A DNA stretch of 64,000 bases from Pelobates cultripes (lineage: Eukaryota > Chordata > Amphibia > Anura > Pelobatidae): the NCBI GenBank assembly GCA_933207985.1, contig OW240915.1, positions 260,755,891 through 260,819,890 of the forward strand, in the 5' to 3' direction. The first letter of the stretch is position 1. The number at the start of each line of letters is the position of its first letter. The notes beneath the pieces are model-generated. The model ran no database searches. It was not told the DNA's origin and saw nothing but the letters and a program-made list of their open reading frames with translations. Made by a program: the position numbers and the translations under genes. Positions 41,201-54,956 of the stretch are shown here, in pieces.

Positions 41201-44200
41201 TAATTAATGTGAGTCAGTTTGGTATATATGTGCGACAGATGAGGAGCATTTGTGCATGTGTAATGAAACAGGGGGTAGGAATTATGTGTTATTGGGGGCA
41301 GCATGCCTGTGTCCCTTATCAGCATAAAAGTTTAGCAGTAAATACTACATGTGTGTGGGATGGTTAGGGACGGAGAACGTGAGGACACAGTCATATAATA
41401 TACTGATGTGGGATTCTTTGCATACTGCAATAGCAATGTTATGTTTTGCATTGTACATCTATACGTAAGTAAAATCTAGCATGTGTGTATGGGGGGCAGC
41501 ATGGGGCAGTATGTGTGTATGGGGGGCAGCATGTGTGTATGGGGGGCAGCATGGGGCAGTATGTGTGTATGGGGGGAAGCATGGGGGCAATGTATATGTG
41601 TGTGTGTTAAGGGGAGGGGGGCTTTTTTTTATAATATATATTTTTAAATATTTAATTTTTAAAAAATATATATCCTATGTCCCCCCTCCCTTCTTACCTT
41701 TACTGGGGAGGAGGGGGGACATATTTCTATCCCTGGTGGTCCCAGTAGGGATTCATTGGTGGTCCAGTGTGGAGAGTGAACTCTAGCACGCGCTCCCGGG
41801 CTAGAGTTCACTCTCGCGAGATTTGGAGCGTTGCCGTGGTAACCGCGGCAACGCTCCAAATCTCACGAGAGGAGGACCCGGAGGAGCTGCAGCCTGAGCT
41901 CCGGGTCCTCCCTCTCACTCCCTCGCCGGCTGTCAGCACAGTGTCTGCGGACCGGGGAGGGAGATCTCTGACCTCCCCTCCGGTCCGCAGGCACATCGCA
42001 GGGCTAGCACCTGCATGTGCTGACAGGGGAGGGAGAGGGAGACCGGCGGATTTCTCGGGGGGGGCAATTGCCCCGTTGCCCCCCCCCTGGATCCGCCAGT
42101 GATAGCATGTTATGTTTTGCATTGTATCTATACGTAATAAAATTGTACATAGGCATTATTTCTACAAACTGACATTATCTTACGTTCTGCTGGCATTTTT
42201 TTTAGAAATCTGCATTCCCAAAAATAGTTTTTAGATTCCTTGCATTTACATATAAGCAGGGATTTTATTTTTTTTTTTTTTTTGTCATTACTTTATATGA
42301 CAAACTGTTTCTCTGCTTCTACGCAAATGTCTGAAATAATGCAAGGGAATGTGTGTAAAATCTCGTTCCATATATTTAACACATTAAATCCCCCAATATG
42401 TTTTGTAAAAAGTGAGCAAATAAATGATGAATAAAAAGAGTGTAAATTTACATAAATTTATATTTTTATAGGTAATTCTAAGAATCCATCTGTATACAAA
42501 ATACAGTTTGACCCTAATTTTATTTGTTAAAAACAAGCAGAAAGAACTTAGTAGTGAACGGGTTAATTAATTCAACAAAGACACCATTTATTTTGTTTTT
42601 AACTTTTTGTGCTAGTTGGCAAAGAAAAACCTACAGAATCAAAGGCCACACCCAATGAAGACAAGGCAGAATTCAACAAGCATTATGGAGAAATTGTGCA
42701 AACCCAGCAGACAGTGGCGCGGAGCCCATCAGTATCTCCACCCTTGACCAAAAGTGAGTTGTATAGTTACAGCACAGATCTGCTTCATGTCCACAAGTTC
42801 TTTATCAGAAGAGGAAGCAAGTCTGATTGTGCAGGACGTTACCTAATGCACCGTTTGACACGAGTTTAGTCCTCTGTTTATTGTAAAAGTTTATTCTGTA
42901 TGTGACTAATGATGAAGTACCTTGATTAATCATATCTAGTTGAAAGCAGTGACATTTTATTTCTATTCTGATATTAAAATATCACCAGAAAAAAATATTA
43001 GACTACGCTTAATTCTTCTATTTAAAAAATGCATTCCTACAGAAAAAAAATATGTTCCCTGAAAAAGTATTCTATTATGAATTTAGTCTGGTGAATTAAG
43101 CAATCTACATTATTTACATTTTTGTATGCCAATTAATAAAATGTATAAAGCTATGTATGGGATGTACACTACTTTACTTGGTCAAAGGTGGATATTCTAT
43201 TCCAAAATTGTAGAAAAAAAGGGAAGAATGTAAATAATTCAACAAAAATAAATGAATAGAGGTTTGGCACTGAGAAAAGTGGTGGTGAAGTGATATCACC
43301 CATGTAGCAATCACTGAAAAATCACAAAAACATAAATTAAAACAATACAATTAAATGCAATTTACAGATAAAAAAATAGAAAATGAATGTTACCCTTTTT
43401 GATGGGTACTTCAGTGAACAACTTGCGATCTAGGATCAACAAAGGAGAAAACTTCTCATATCGTACTATGTTTTCAGATTTTTTGTATAAACACACATAC
43501 TGGTTAAACTCACACGTTATGGAGCCAGCAATATCGTCTCTATTTGATAGCAGTGAGTAGCAATATGCAGTTCAAGCATCAATGTGTAGAGGTAATAAGT
43601 ATCCCCATCAACATGCATCTTCTGAATGTTTCAATATCTCAATGTGAGTCATATGATGGGACACAAACAGGAGGAGGTTAAAAGCAGGTATACCAATTTT
43701 ACTATAAATAAAGTAAAATCTTACATGTATGCTTAAAGCCATCCACATAAGCACGAGCACAACGCATCTCGAGTCTTTATAAAGATGCATAAAGGTAAAT
43801 ACAATACATTTCCTCTTTAAATAGCTCTGGGAGTCTAATAACATATTTCATTACTTCCCATGTAGTGGTTATGACATGAGGAGCACCCTGATAATATTTT
43901 CCAGTAATGGGGCAATCATTTATACAATTTCTGGACATAGGCACAGAACTGACATTAGTTAGCACAGAACTGTTGTTTAGGGTTAAGGATATTGTAGCAT
44001 TAAGGTTAGGTGTAAGGTTCCGGGAGGTATACACTTATCATTAGGCTCAAAGCTAGTTTTCACCAGGTTTTCCACCTTCCAAAAACTTAGTTAGAGTGCA
44101 GCGCTATATTAGTGATTTATTAAAGGTAAGAATACATAAAAAACACGTATACACTTACCTCTCAAAGTGTTCGGGGGTTGTACATAAAAAATGGAAAACA

Positions 44201-47200
44201 CAAGAGAGAGTGCAATATTGTATGATATACGTATAGTGTCTTTTAGTGCAGTGAGTGAAAATAAACTCACATTTTTTAGAGCCTTTTATATGGATTTAGG
44301 CTCTAAACACAACAGCTTCTGTGCCTTTAACCCCTTAAGGACACATGACATGTGTGACATGTCATGATTCCCTTTATTCCAGAAGTTTGGTCCTTAAGGG
44401 GTTAAGGTAGGAAACTACACCCGTCTTGTATTGTTGGTTCCTTTTCCTCTCAATGGTATATGTGAAGGAGAAAAAAGACAGGAAAACCTCTGGGTGTAGT
44501 ACTTCAAGTTATAGTGTGGATTTTAACCCACATATAGTAAAAAAAATGGGTGCACACCTTTTTTAGAGTATTAAAGCTGGTTTTAGTATAGCATTGGTGA
44601 GAGTGGTGTAGGGTTAGTGTTAACTACCAAAAATGCATTTAGATCCTAGACAAATTATTTAACAATCAGGACTGAAACTTGAGTCTATATTTAGTTCTTA
44701 TTCTTTAGTTGCATTGAATGTGTAAAAAGTATTACAAGAAAAAATGTGAAAAAAATAGCATTTTTTTTAAACATTTTATTCACACTTGTTGTTTTAGATG
44801 TGCATATAATACATGAAAAGAAAGCCTATTCTGACCTTTAAAAAACAATGTTTATCTATATATGTATAATATATATTATAATGTGCATGGTGGCTAGAGA
44901 TCGACCAATATTTTTCCAGAGCCGACACAGATTATCAGTCGCTTTTTGGGCCGTTAATATGCTGTTAAAAGATATATGAAAACGTTATCATCGCATGTCT
45001 TCCTATGCATTAATATGTAATGATGATTGTTCTTTTACAGCAGAGATGGTCAGACAAGGAAGTTCTCAGGATTCATTACCCTTCTCAAACAAATGGAAGG
45101 TGTCAATTCTTACAGGCAGTGTTGGAACTGGAGCTAAAGTCTCTTTCTGGTTATATGGAAGTAGAGGAACAAATGGACCCATAACTCTTGGAAAAGATGG
45201 TCAAGAACAGATTTTCCAACCTCAACAAGAAGATGAGTTCATTGTAAGTATTACAATGTACTATTGTACAATGTACTATTTCTGAATGGTCACCTTTAAA
45301 ATGGTTGGATTATTTGAGAAAAATAAAATATATACAAAGGAATGTTAGTCAAATCATGAAATTTGGGAAACCGCAGGCCCCTGCAACAACAAAGTTATTA
45401 ACCAATTCCCTGACTATTCTCATCTTATGGCAACTGACATTGGCATCCATTATAGATACAAAAGTCACTTTCTAAACAAGAATATTGAAGAATAAATTCC
45501 ATCATTCCAGTTTCAAGAATACTTAGGTGTTTTTAATCATGGAATAAAAAAGTCACTTTTCATTACTCCTTAGCACAAGACATTATATATTAAGAGTGAT
45601 TCAAGTAGTACATAAGCAATAGAGAACATTAGCTAATTATGATTAGTCTAATGAGTTTTAAATTAATTCATAAATTAACATTCATGGATGGTAATTTGCA
45701 TGGTGCATTGCAGATGCAAAATTATAACATTTGTTGGATGTGAAAAAGTTTGTCTTAGAGAATTAGTGGCCCTGCTTCACTTACCATGCCCATATACGAA
45801 TATACTCCTACTCACGTGGCCATATGGTAATATAGTTTGAAAAATTACTCAATATAGTCTTTTATATATCTGCATTAACGCTATTAATCAAAAAGAAGAA
45901 AACAAAAAAAAATATTTCAAGAAATTTTCAATTTTGTTATAATTGGGAAAAATCCTTCTGAAATTCTAAAATGTCTGTCAGATTTCTCCTTGGGTCAAAA
46001 AACGGCTTTCTTAACTCAATACAAGTAGACACCAGTGAGCAGCATTCTCCTGTCCAATGTGCAGAGGTGGAGAAATTAATACAGAATTAATGGAAAAGAT
46101 CAAATTACTGTGCAATGGAGCAGGAATATATGACAGTAGGCTAGAGGTCTCCAAGGCATGACTGTGCCACCAACCTGTACCAAATGACAATAGGATGTCT
46201 AGACATCAAGTTATCAAGTGTCCCTCTATCCCAGATACGTTAGAGTCATGAGTTTCATAGTTCTGACCTGTGCAACATATCTAATTAAGAATCAGACGGG
46301 GCTTATGTTAAAGCCTGATTTTTAACCTGTTTAATTAACATCTGCCTGTACTAAATGCTTGTTTAAGACTCAATAAAATTGATTTAATACATACATTGGG
46401 TTATTACACTGCTTAGAATGTAATAAGTGTGTAGGTGGGAATATAGATGGATATGTTGGTTAATTGGTGGACTGCATTGTTTTGCCGGGTTACTGAGGGC
46501 GTAACTGAGTATTCATGATTAAAGGTGTGTTGATAAATATTTGGATTTCAAAATAAATAATGACACCAGTAATGGAGAGAAATGCAACAAAGTGTCTCCA
46601 TGTTTTATTCCAAAAGGTATGGATGGTACGTCAAATGAGAGGCGCTGTATGGGAGGGGGGATGGAACGATGGATTTCGTGTTAAATATTTGTTTTAAGGG
46701 GATAGAGAAGAAAATCTTTCTCCTATTCATAAATGTGTGGAAATGTATATTAGTATATAGCCAATGTTTTAGATGCAATTTAAAATACATCACCACTATC
46801 CAAATTCTTATATACTTTTAGGTGAATGTGCCAAAAATAGGAAAATTATATAAGATAAGGATCGAATATGATGGAAAAAGTGATCAACAGGAATGGAAAC
46901 TACAGAGAGTAAGTCAATGAAAAACATTTTTTTTAGATTCTCAATACCTGTGTTTTTACTCATTATTGCTTGTGTGTGTATGTGAACCCCTTGCTCATTA
47001 TTCCTAGAGGGTTACCAGTCATGAGAATATACCTATATTTATTACAGCAGGTGACAAACACCACTTGTGCCCCTTAAAAGGACACTCTGGCAAAACTCCC
47101 AGTGTTGGGAGATATGCATTCACAAATCAGAGAAAAAAATACAGACCTCTTTAACTCTGTTTTGTGAGGGGGAAGGGGGCGGGGGGAGTGGGTAGTTACT

Positions 47201-50200
47201 GAGCTATGGAGCTGTGAGTGTCAGATTATGCTCTCGGTCTATCAATGGCACCCAGTTTGAGGCTTTTTTATTTATTAACGGTTTAACACCTGAAGGTAAG
47301 CTGGCACCCTGAGTCTCTCTGCATCATAACAACTTCAGTCTAACTAAGCTGTTATGGGGCACAAGACGAATATAAAACACGTTCTATCTGTTTTTATTAT
47401 ATGCTTGTTTGTTTGATATATCTAAATCATAGTCAAGTGCAAAAAAAATACCTCAAGCATCAGAACTACTACAGCAGACTGTAGTGGTTATAGTGCCTAA
47501 AATGCCCTGGCATCCCTCCCAATGTAATTAGTCAGACTGTTTGCAAACACTTATTTCCTCCGTTACCAGCAAACTGTCTGTTATCTGTCATGTGCTAAAT
47601 AAACCATTCCATGCGGGGCCGGCTGAGCACCCTCAGCCAATGAGTTAAGTCCGGCACTTCCGTGCTTAGCTCTGTGCAGAGAGCTTCCACCTCTCATGAG
47701 GGAGGAGATCGGCACCCAGTGAACCTCAAGTAAATTGTCACGTTATTAACAAACTATTTAACTACTTAAAGTGGGGGAGGGCAGCAGGAGGCTCCTTGCA
47801 CCATAACCACTGCAAAGGCGATTGGAGTGTTCCTTTAATTTTAAATATCTTTATTGGGATTAAACGATATCCTCATCTTGTATCTGTTGTAGAATACCCA
47901 ATCCCATTACCAACAAACAACACATATCACGTTTCATGTTTTATTTGTGCTATCTAGAAAAATTATCATAGCCCAAAAATTTAATTTATTAACATTTAGT
48001 GGTATGAAAAAGAGAGAAACTTGAACTGCCTATGACTTGGTAGTAGACAAATATTTATCTTGGGTTGTTTATTTTATGACTGAAGTAACATAACTGCAGC
48101 TTGATTGCCGGAATCACTTTGCATAACAAATTATGCCATCTGGCTGCTTTAAATCTGTGTGCTTTAGGAATATCAAAACGGAATAGAACTTAAGTCATTT
48201 TAATTATGCCCACATGATTTTTTCTGCCATATGCTCTATTGTATTTTCTACAGTCCATTTGATTACCACATGCCATAAATCTCATATGATAATTTGAAGG
48301 GTGTCAATGAATTCCCTTTGCTGAATAAGTCATTAGTTTAAGAGTGTTCCCCTGTAACTTGTTATGATTTACACACTTTAAACTTAATAATAGAACGGGG
48401 GTGGCACTCGAACTCTCATTTTCATAGGTTTTTGTGAATATGTTTTTTGAGTGTTTTGTGATTTCTTTGTCTATCATCTTTATATTCATCATCATGTGTC
48501 TAATCCAATTTCTCCAATCTATTTTATCAGTTTAATAGGTTATATCTACTTCATGTGCAGATAACTAATACATTTATAATAAATTGGATTTATTTTCTAT
48601 ATCAGCGTTATCATTGATTAACTCTTGTTTATTACTTTGCACTGAGGCTGAACAACAAAAGTATCTTTATCACAAGGGGATACTGAGTAACCAGATGTGT
48701 AAAGTATATGCTATTAAATACCCAAGGTGTGTACCATTAAACCAAGATGCCATATTAGTTATGATCACTTAGGTTTGCTACACACCCATACAAGATCTGG
48801 TTCGAAGCCTTCTTAGTAGTTCATACGTTTAGTAAGCAAATGCATAAGAAGACCAAAATATCCACATGGTGTAACACATAAAATACAATAAATAGTCTGC
48901 ACAACTTACAAAACATTTGAACAAAAAATGCCCACGCAGGGTATTATGCCCTACTGACTCCCCCCACCCCTACTTAAACAGGGAGAAAGTGGGACTCTAA
49001 ACTATGCCCTTGAAATTTGACTCTGTCCCCCACGATTTGTTGGTATCTGCAGATTTAAGCCCATGTATTCACCATTCCCTGTTTGACACCATAGGCATTT
49101 ATATGCATGTATTTGGAAAAACAGCAAGCACTTTAATATACACTTATAATTAGTCTTTATGACATTTGCTTTGTTTTTTTTAAAATTTATTTATTTTATT
49201 GCACCAAAAATTGGAGGTACTGCCACTCTTGTCTTTATGGAACAACCCGCAATGGACCAGTTTGCCCCAGTACCATAGAATGGAGTCATGGTGCTCCTGG
49301 CAATATAACCAATGCAGCAGGCTGTACCAATTATACTTGGAGTAAACCTTTAACCCGTAAGGACACATGACATGTGTGACATGTCATGATTCCCTTTTAT
49401 TCCAGAAGTTTGGTCCTTAAGGGGTTAAAGCTCTAAGAGCTTTATGACTGGTTAGACTTCATTCAATCTGCAACATACCATGTTAATAGACCAAAGTCTA
49501 TATAACCCATAAAATACTATCAAGGTTGCATGATTGCCATGTAAAAAGCTATGAAAAAATAGATAAGGCTAAGAGAAGTAATACAAATGAGAAATAAATA
49601 GATGATGGGAGAGACAATCGCAAATAGCTCTTTTTTGGAAAATAAGTTCCCTAGAAGACAATGGGGGGGTACTTATCCAAGTCTCACCAACAATATCTCA
49701 TCAACTTTTCTGTGAATTTTTGGCGTAATTTATTAAATTTGTCGGATTTTCATCTGTTGCTTTTTTTGCTCCCTAACCGTCATTTTAAATTCAACACAAT
49801 CAATTTATCGATTTCTCTGACAGACTTTTTCTTGTTTCCCATTTTTTTCAACCACTCTAAATTTGGCAGTCTTCTGAAACCAAAATTTCTGTGAAACTGG
49901 TGGAATGTACTCTAAGGAAATGTCACTTTTTAGCTCAATTTTAGAACATTTTAATAAACACAACAACAACAAAAAAAAGACAGAATGTAACCATCACTCT
50001 TCAGAACACTTTGATAATTATCCCCCATTCTCTCTTTCTATTGAGAGTCATTAGAAAAACCGATCCCAGAATGCAAGGTCTATGGAAATTCCTGGTGTTA
50101 AAAAAAACCCATCTCCCTGTAATGTAAAGCTACACATACAACTTAACATATAGCTCAAGAATGAATATACTTCTCTGTCAATTTGTGATTTATTGCAAAT

Positions 50201-53200
50201 AAATATACATTTGAGAAGAATTCACTAATTCTTGCTTCTAGATATTGGTAAATATGAACTTGGGAAAGAGAATGTTAGAAATAAATCAGCATGCCAGTTG
50301 TGTCACTATGCCAAAAATGGGCCTGAAAAGAGGTTGGGGTCACAGAAAGAAGGGATATGTCATCGTTGGTCGTCCATACTCACAGCAGACTAGATCACTC
50401 TCTGAATGCTCCTAGTACCCTGATCACTGTGCAAGTACGTCTGACATTATGCTCACATTTTATTTGCTGGGGACAGGTTCCTTGGTGTCATCTCATTGAA
50501 GTGGTCTGGGTGCAGTCCCCTTAACCCCACAACTGAAAACATTGCAGTTTGAGAGAAACTGCAATGTTTGCACTGCAGAGTTAAGATTGCCTCCAGCGTC
50601 TCCCATGCATGTTTTGCATGAGGACATCAAGCTTCTTGCAATTCCCCTTAGAAAAGCATTGATTCAAAGCTCAATGTGTGAGTGGTGCTCGCTGCGCATG
50701 CACATTAGTTACACCTCACACTGAAACATTGGCTGATCCAGGGCGGGGGGGCAAGGGGGCAATTGCCTCCTCCCCAGAGAAAATAGTGAGTCCGAGGCTC
50801 TCCTCTGCCAGCCCATGCAGGGCTGGTGCTATCCAAGCACCAGCCCTGCTGTTTGCCATCACGGAAATCAGGGGAGATCAGGGAGAGAGAACCCGGGGAA
50901 ACTCTTACCTGCAGCTCCGCCGAGTTCTCTTCTCGTGAGCACAGAGCATTACCATGGCAACGCTCCGTTCTCGCGAGAGTGAACTCTAGCCTGAGCTGTA
51001 GGTTAGAGTTCACTCCCCCACTAGAACCACCAGGGATTGGAAAGAAAGCAATGTCTTCCCCTCCCTCAGCAAAGGTAAGAAGGGACGGGGGACATATTTA
51101 TATTTATTTAGCAATTATTTAATCATTTTAAAAAATTATCTTTAATCTGCCCCCATCCCCTCACACAAACTATAACCTCCTATACACTGCACCACACACA
51201 AATATACAGACCCCCTTACACACACATCCCCCCATACACACACAGCCCCCCATATACAAACATCCCCCTCTTACACACACAACCCCCCCTTACACACAGC
51301 CCTCGCTTACACACACAGCCCCCACTTACACACACATCCCCCACTTACACACAGCCCCCTTACACACAGAGCTCCCCTTTTACAGACTGCCCCACCATAA
51401 ACACACAGTCCCCCCCTTCCACACACAGCCCCCCAATACACACACTGCCCCCTTAAACACATAGCCCCAATACACATACTGCCCCCATACACACACTGCG
51501 CCACTCACACACAAACACACTGCTCCCAATACACACACTGCACCCTTTACACACAAACACACTGCTCCCAATATATAAATCGCTACCTCAAACATACACT
51601 CCACCCCTCTCACACATGCACTACCCCTCCATACACATGCTGCGACCCTCACACACACTGCACCCCTAACACACATACACACTACAGCCCCTATCCCGGC
51701 AGACTCTGGGTAAGTTATCAAATGTTTTTTTAAACGGTTTGACTATTTACTCTGGGAAGGCGCCACAGCAACTCTTGGCACCAAAACCACTCCAGAGAGC
51801 TGTAGTGGTCATTGTGCCTGGATTGTTTCTTAAAATGATCTGCTAGTGCCCCTCCCGAGATTAGCTTCTGGATCCGCCACTGCACTGAAGTCAGAGGAGG
51901 AGAGAGAGCCAGCACATGAAATCAAGTTAGTGTTTACAGGGTTTTTAACTCTTTCAATGATGAGGGGGGCACGGAGGCAGAGTGACACTGTAGTGTTAGG
52001 AATACAGTTTTGTATTCCTAAAACTAGAGTGTCCCTTTAAATAAATATAGAGAGTTTATTCACTAAACACTGGGCTGTGATGAATTGAAAGCCAAAGTGC
52101 AAATTTCAGACTAAAACTAAATTAATTAGAGGCGATCGTCTTTATCAGGAGTTGATCGGTTCCCGGTAAGCCATTATCGGTTTAGATTGATTTAATAGAT
52201 GCAGTTATGACTATTTTTCTTCAGCCCCAGAAAAGGCTAAATGCAAAATCCATAATAATCAATGTGACTATTAAAATCAATACACAAAACAACCAAATTG
52301 TCAAAAAAATAAAGCACAGACAAAAAATAAAATAAAAAGTGACCCAAACAAAAGTAATCTATCTTTATCCTCCAAAGACTCTGCACAGAATAAGAAAAAA
52401 AACCTTTCTACACTTTGGAAACCTCCGTCAAAGCTCTCTCCAGACTTAACTGTCAGAGCAATCTGATTGGTTGGTTTACAATCTATAATTATTTATATTA
52501 TTTATAAAGCACCAAGAAATTCCGTAGTGCTGTACAATGGGCCAACTGTTATTGGCAGGCATACTTAATCTAAATATTCCCCTAATTAGAGTGAATTAAG
52601 AACAAAATTGAAGATTTTAGACAAATATTGTTGACCTTTAATACCCACAGGTTGGCTATTTTTGCTCAGATTTTGCAATTTGTATTTTAAATTGAATACA
52701 GTTCAGAGTTAAGTGGATATAATTCTTTGTATTTCACTTTTACAAGCTGACCACTAGGTGTCTCTGGTGTTAGCAAATAAGGATTACAATATAGAGATGA
52801 CATCATCGTTTTAGGCACGTTGTCAACCTTCATGTAAATACACCCAAATCGAGAAATATGGTTTTGGAACAAGATTATTGCTTCTTGTTTTATGAAAGGC
52901 TTCTATTTTAATGTGTTGCTTGAGAAAATGATTTTAATCTCTTTTATTTGATAACCTTCTTCACAGAGTCACGTGCAAATTAATTAACATCCTTATCAGC
53001 AAAATAATTACAGATCTGCCACATTATGCAATTCATTACGTGATTTTCAGGATAAAATGGGATATGCCACAATTATTTTAAAAGATTACTTTTTTTTTCT
53101 TCTAGATTTGCAAGGTGGACAACAATCTCATCATTTTTAAAAATGATCTATTCTTTATAATGTGTTAATTCTCTTCATACGTTATTGTGTTGATAACAGA

Positions 53201-54914
53201 AAAAGAAAAAAAAAACCTTATTCAAACAAACATAGAAAATCTATTTTCACAGAATGCACTGTAAGCAGACATTTGATAAAGCAAATCTCGGTTTATATGC
53301 ATGTTTAGCATAGTATTCTGGGAGAGCTGGGGGAAACAGTTTTTCAGCGTTACCGTGTCTAGGGTACGTTTTAGTTTTTTTAGATAATTTGTCTTATTTA
53401 GATGTAGCATGTCAGTATATTTTATAAAAAATGGTAACCCTTTACTGCTTTTCAATACAATATGAAAGTTAACATGAGTGTACAGATTTTTAGGCGAAAG
53501 GTGTTTACTCTATGAAGGTAGAAAGGCAGGGTTTACAGTTCTTATTGTAGGCATGGTAACTAACATAATAGAGGCATTCATTATTTCAGCAGAAAATAAG
53601 GAGAACAGTGAATCGTTTTTGTGTTTTTTTGTTTTTTTTACTTTGTGTTGTCTTATATTTTACAAGCTCATTGCCAGCGTGCTGCAGTTTGCAGTTTAGT
53701 AAATAAACACCAAGAGCAGAGCTCCAAACTGTCCTACTTTCAGCAGGATAGTCCCATCGTTACGATTTAGATTCCTGGTGTTCCCCATCCAAGAACACCA
53801 GGGAAATATCTTTGGACTGCACGACACTCTCGCATCATTTGAACTTCAGCAGCACTCTCTGTGTGGTTCAAATAGGTTGGAGGCCAGCTCGGAGGCCGGC
53901 CCGTTATGGTAAAAACTAAAACAAAAGTTACTTGTGCACTATCCCAAATCCCTATGTACGATTCAATAACTGGATGTTTTTTAGTATCAATCACTCAAAT
54001 GGCCATTAAAATGTAAGCTCACCTAAAATGTCAAGGCAAAACCTTTTAGGTGATATCTACACTAACAATTCACCTTAATCATTGCGTACGTACTAGGTAC
54101 GTCGTTAAAGACAGCGGACTTACCTAGTACGTCCGTGGCAAAAAGGACCCCTTTACTTACCTGGACCGGCGATCCCGGTCGGGGAGGACTGCCCGAGATC
54201 CCAGCAGTCCCCCTGCAGCAGCTCCGGCCACCCCGCACTCCAGGGCCATGTGATCACCATGATCACATGGCCACAATAGGAGTCTATGGAGCTGCCTGCA
54301 GGGGGACTGTCTGAGCTGTCAGGCAGTCACCCAGACAGCTAAAAAAGTAAAAAAAACAAAAAACAACAACAATCAAATAATGAAATAAATATATTATACA
54401 TATATAATATATAATATATTATACATATATATGTATAATATATTAAAAAATTAAAGCATTTTATAATATATTATACACATATGATTTCATTATAAGTGTA
54501 CTTTAAAATATATAAACATATATCTCAAAATACACTTATAATGTAATCATATATATTCTAAAATGCTTTAATTATTTTATAATATAGTATTCATATATAG
54601 GAAATAAAAGTGTGTGTGGCACTCACCCCTTTGTGGATATATTCATAAATCTTGCTTTGGTGCAACGTCTGCGTTTAAGTAGAATAAGAAAATAGTAGGT
54701 GCACTCGCAGGTCTTTTTTTAAAATGTTTCATTTATTGAAGTGACATATACATTGTCCTGATCAACGTTTCGACCCTCATGGGGACTTTTTTAAGATCAT
54801 AAAAAGATCTTTAAAAAGACCCCATGAGGGTCGAAACATTTATCGGGACAATGTATATGTCACTTCAATAAAAGAAACGCTTTGAAAAAAGACCTGCGAG
54901 TGCACCTACTATTT

Positions 54915-54956
<42 letters not shown>

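Noticed and set aside
41110..42615. A missing exon between exons 13 and 14
   Set aside because: I looked for an acceptor-donor pair with an open frame in the right phases and found none that I could defend.
49180..49368. 62-codon minus-strand frame
   Set aside because: The plus strand frame is the one with a regular Cys/sequon pattern; the minus frame runs through the MITE edge.
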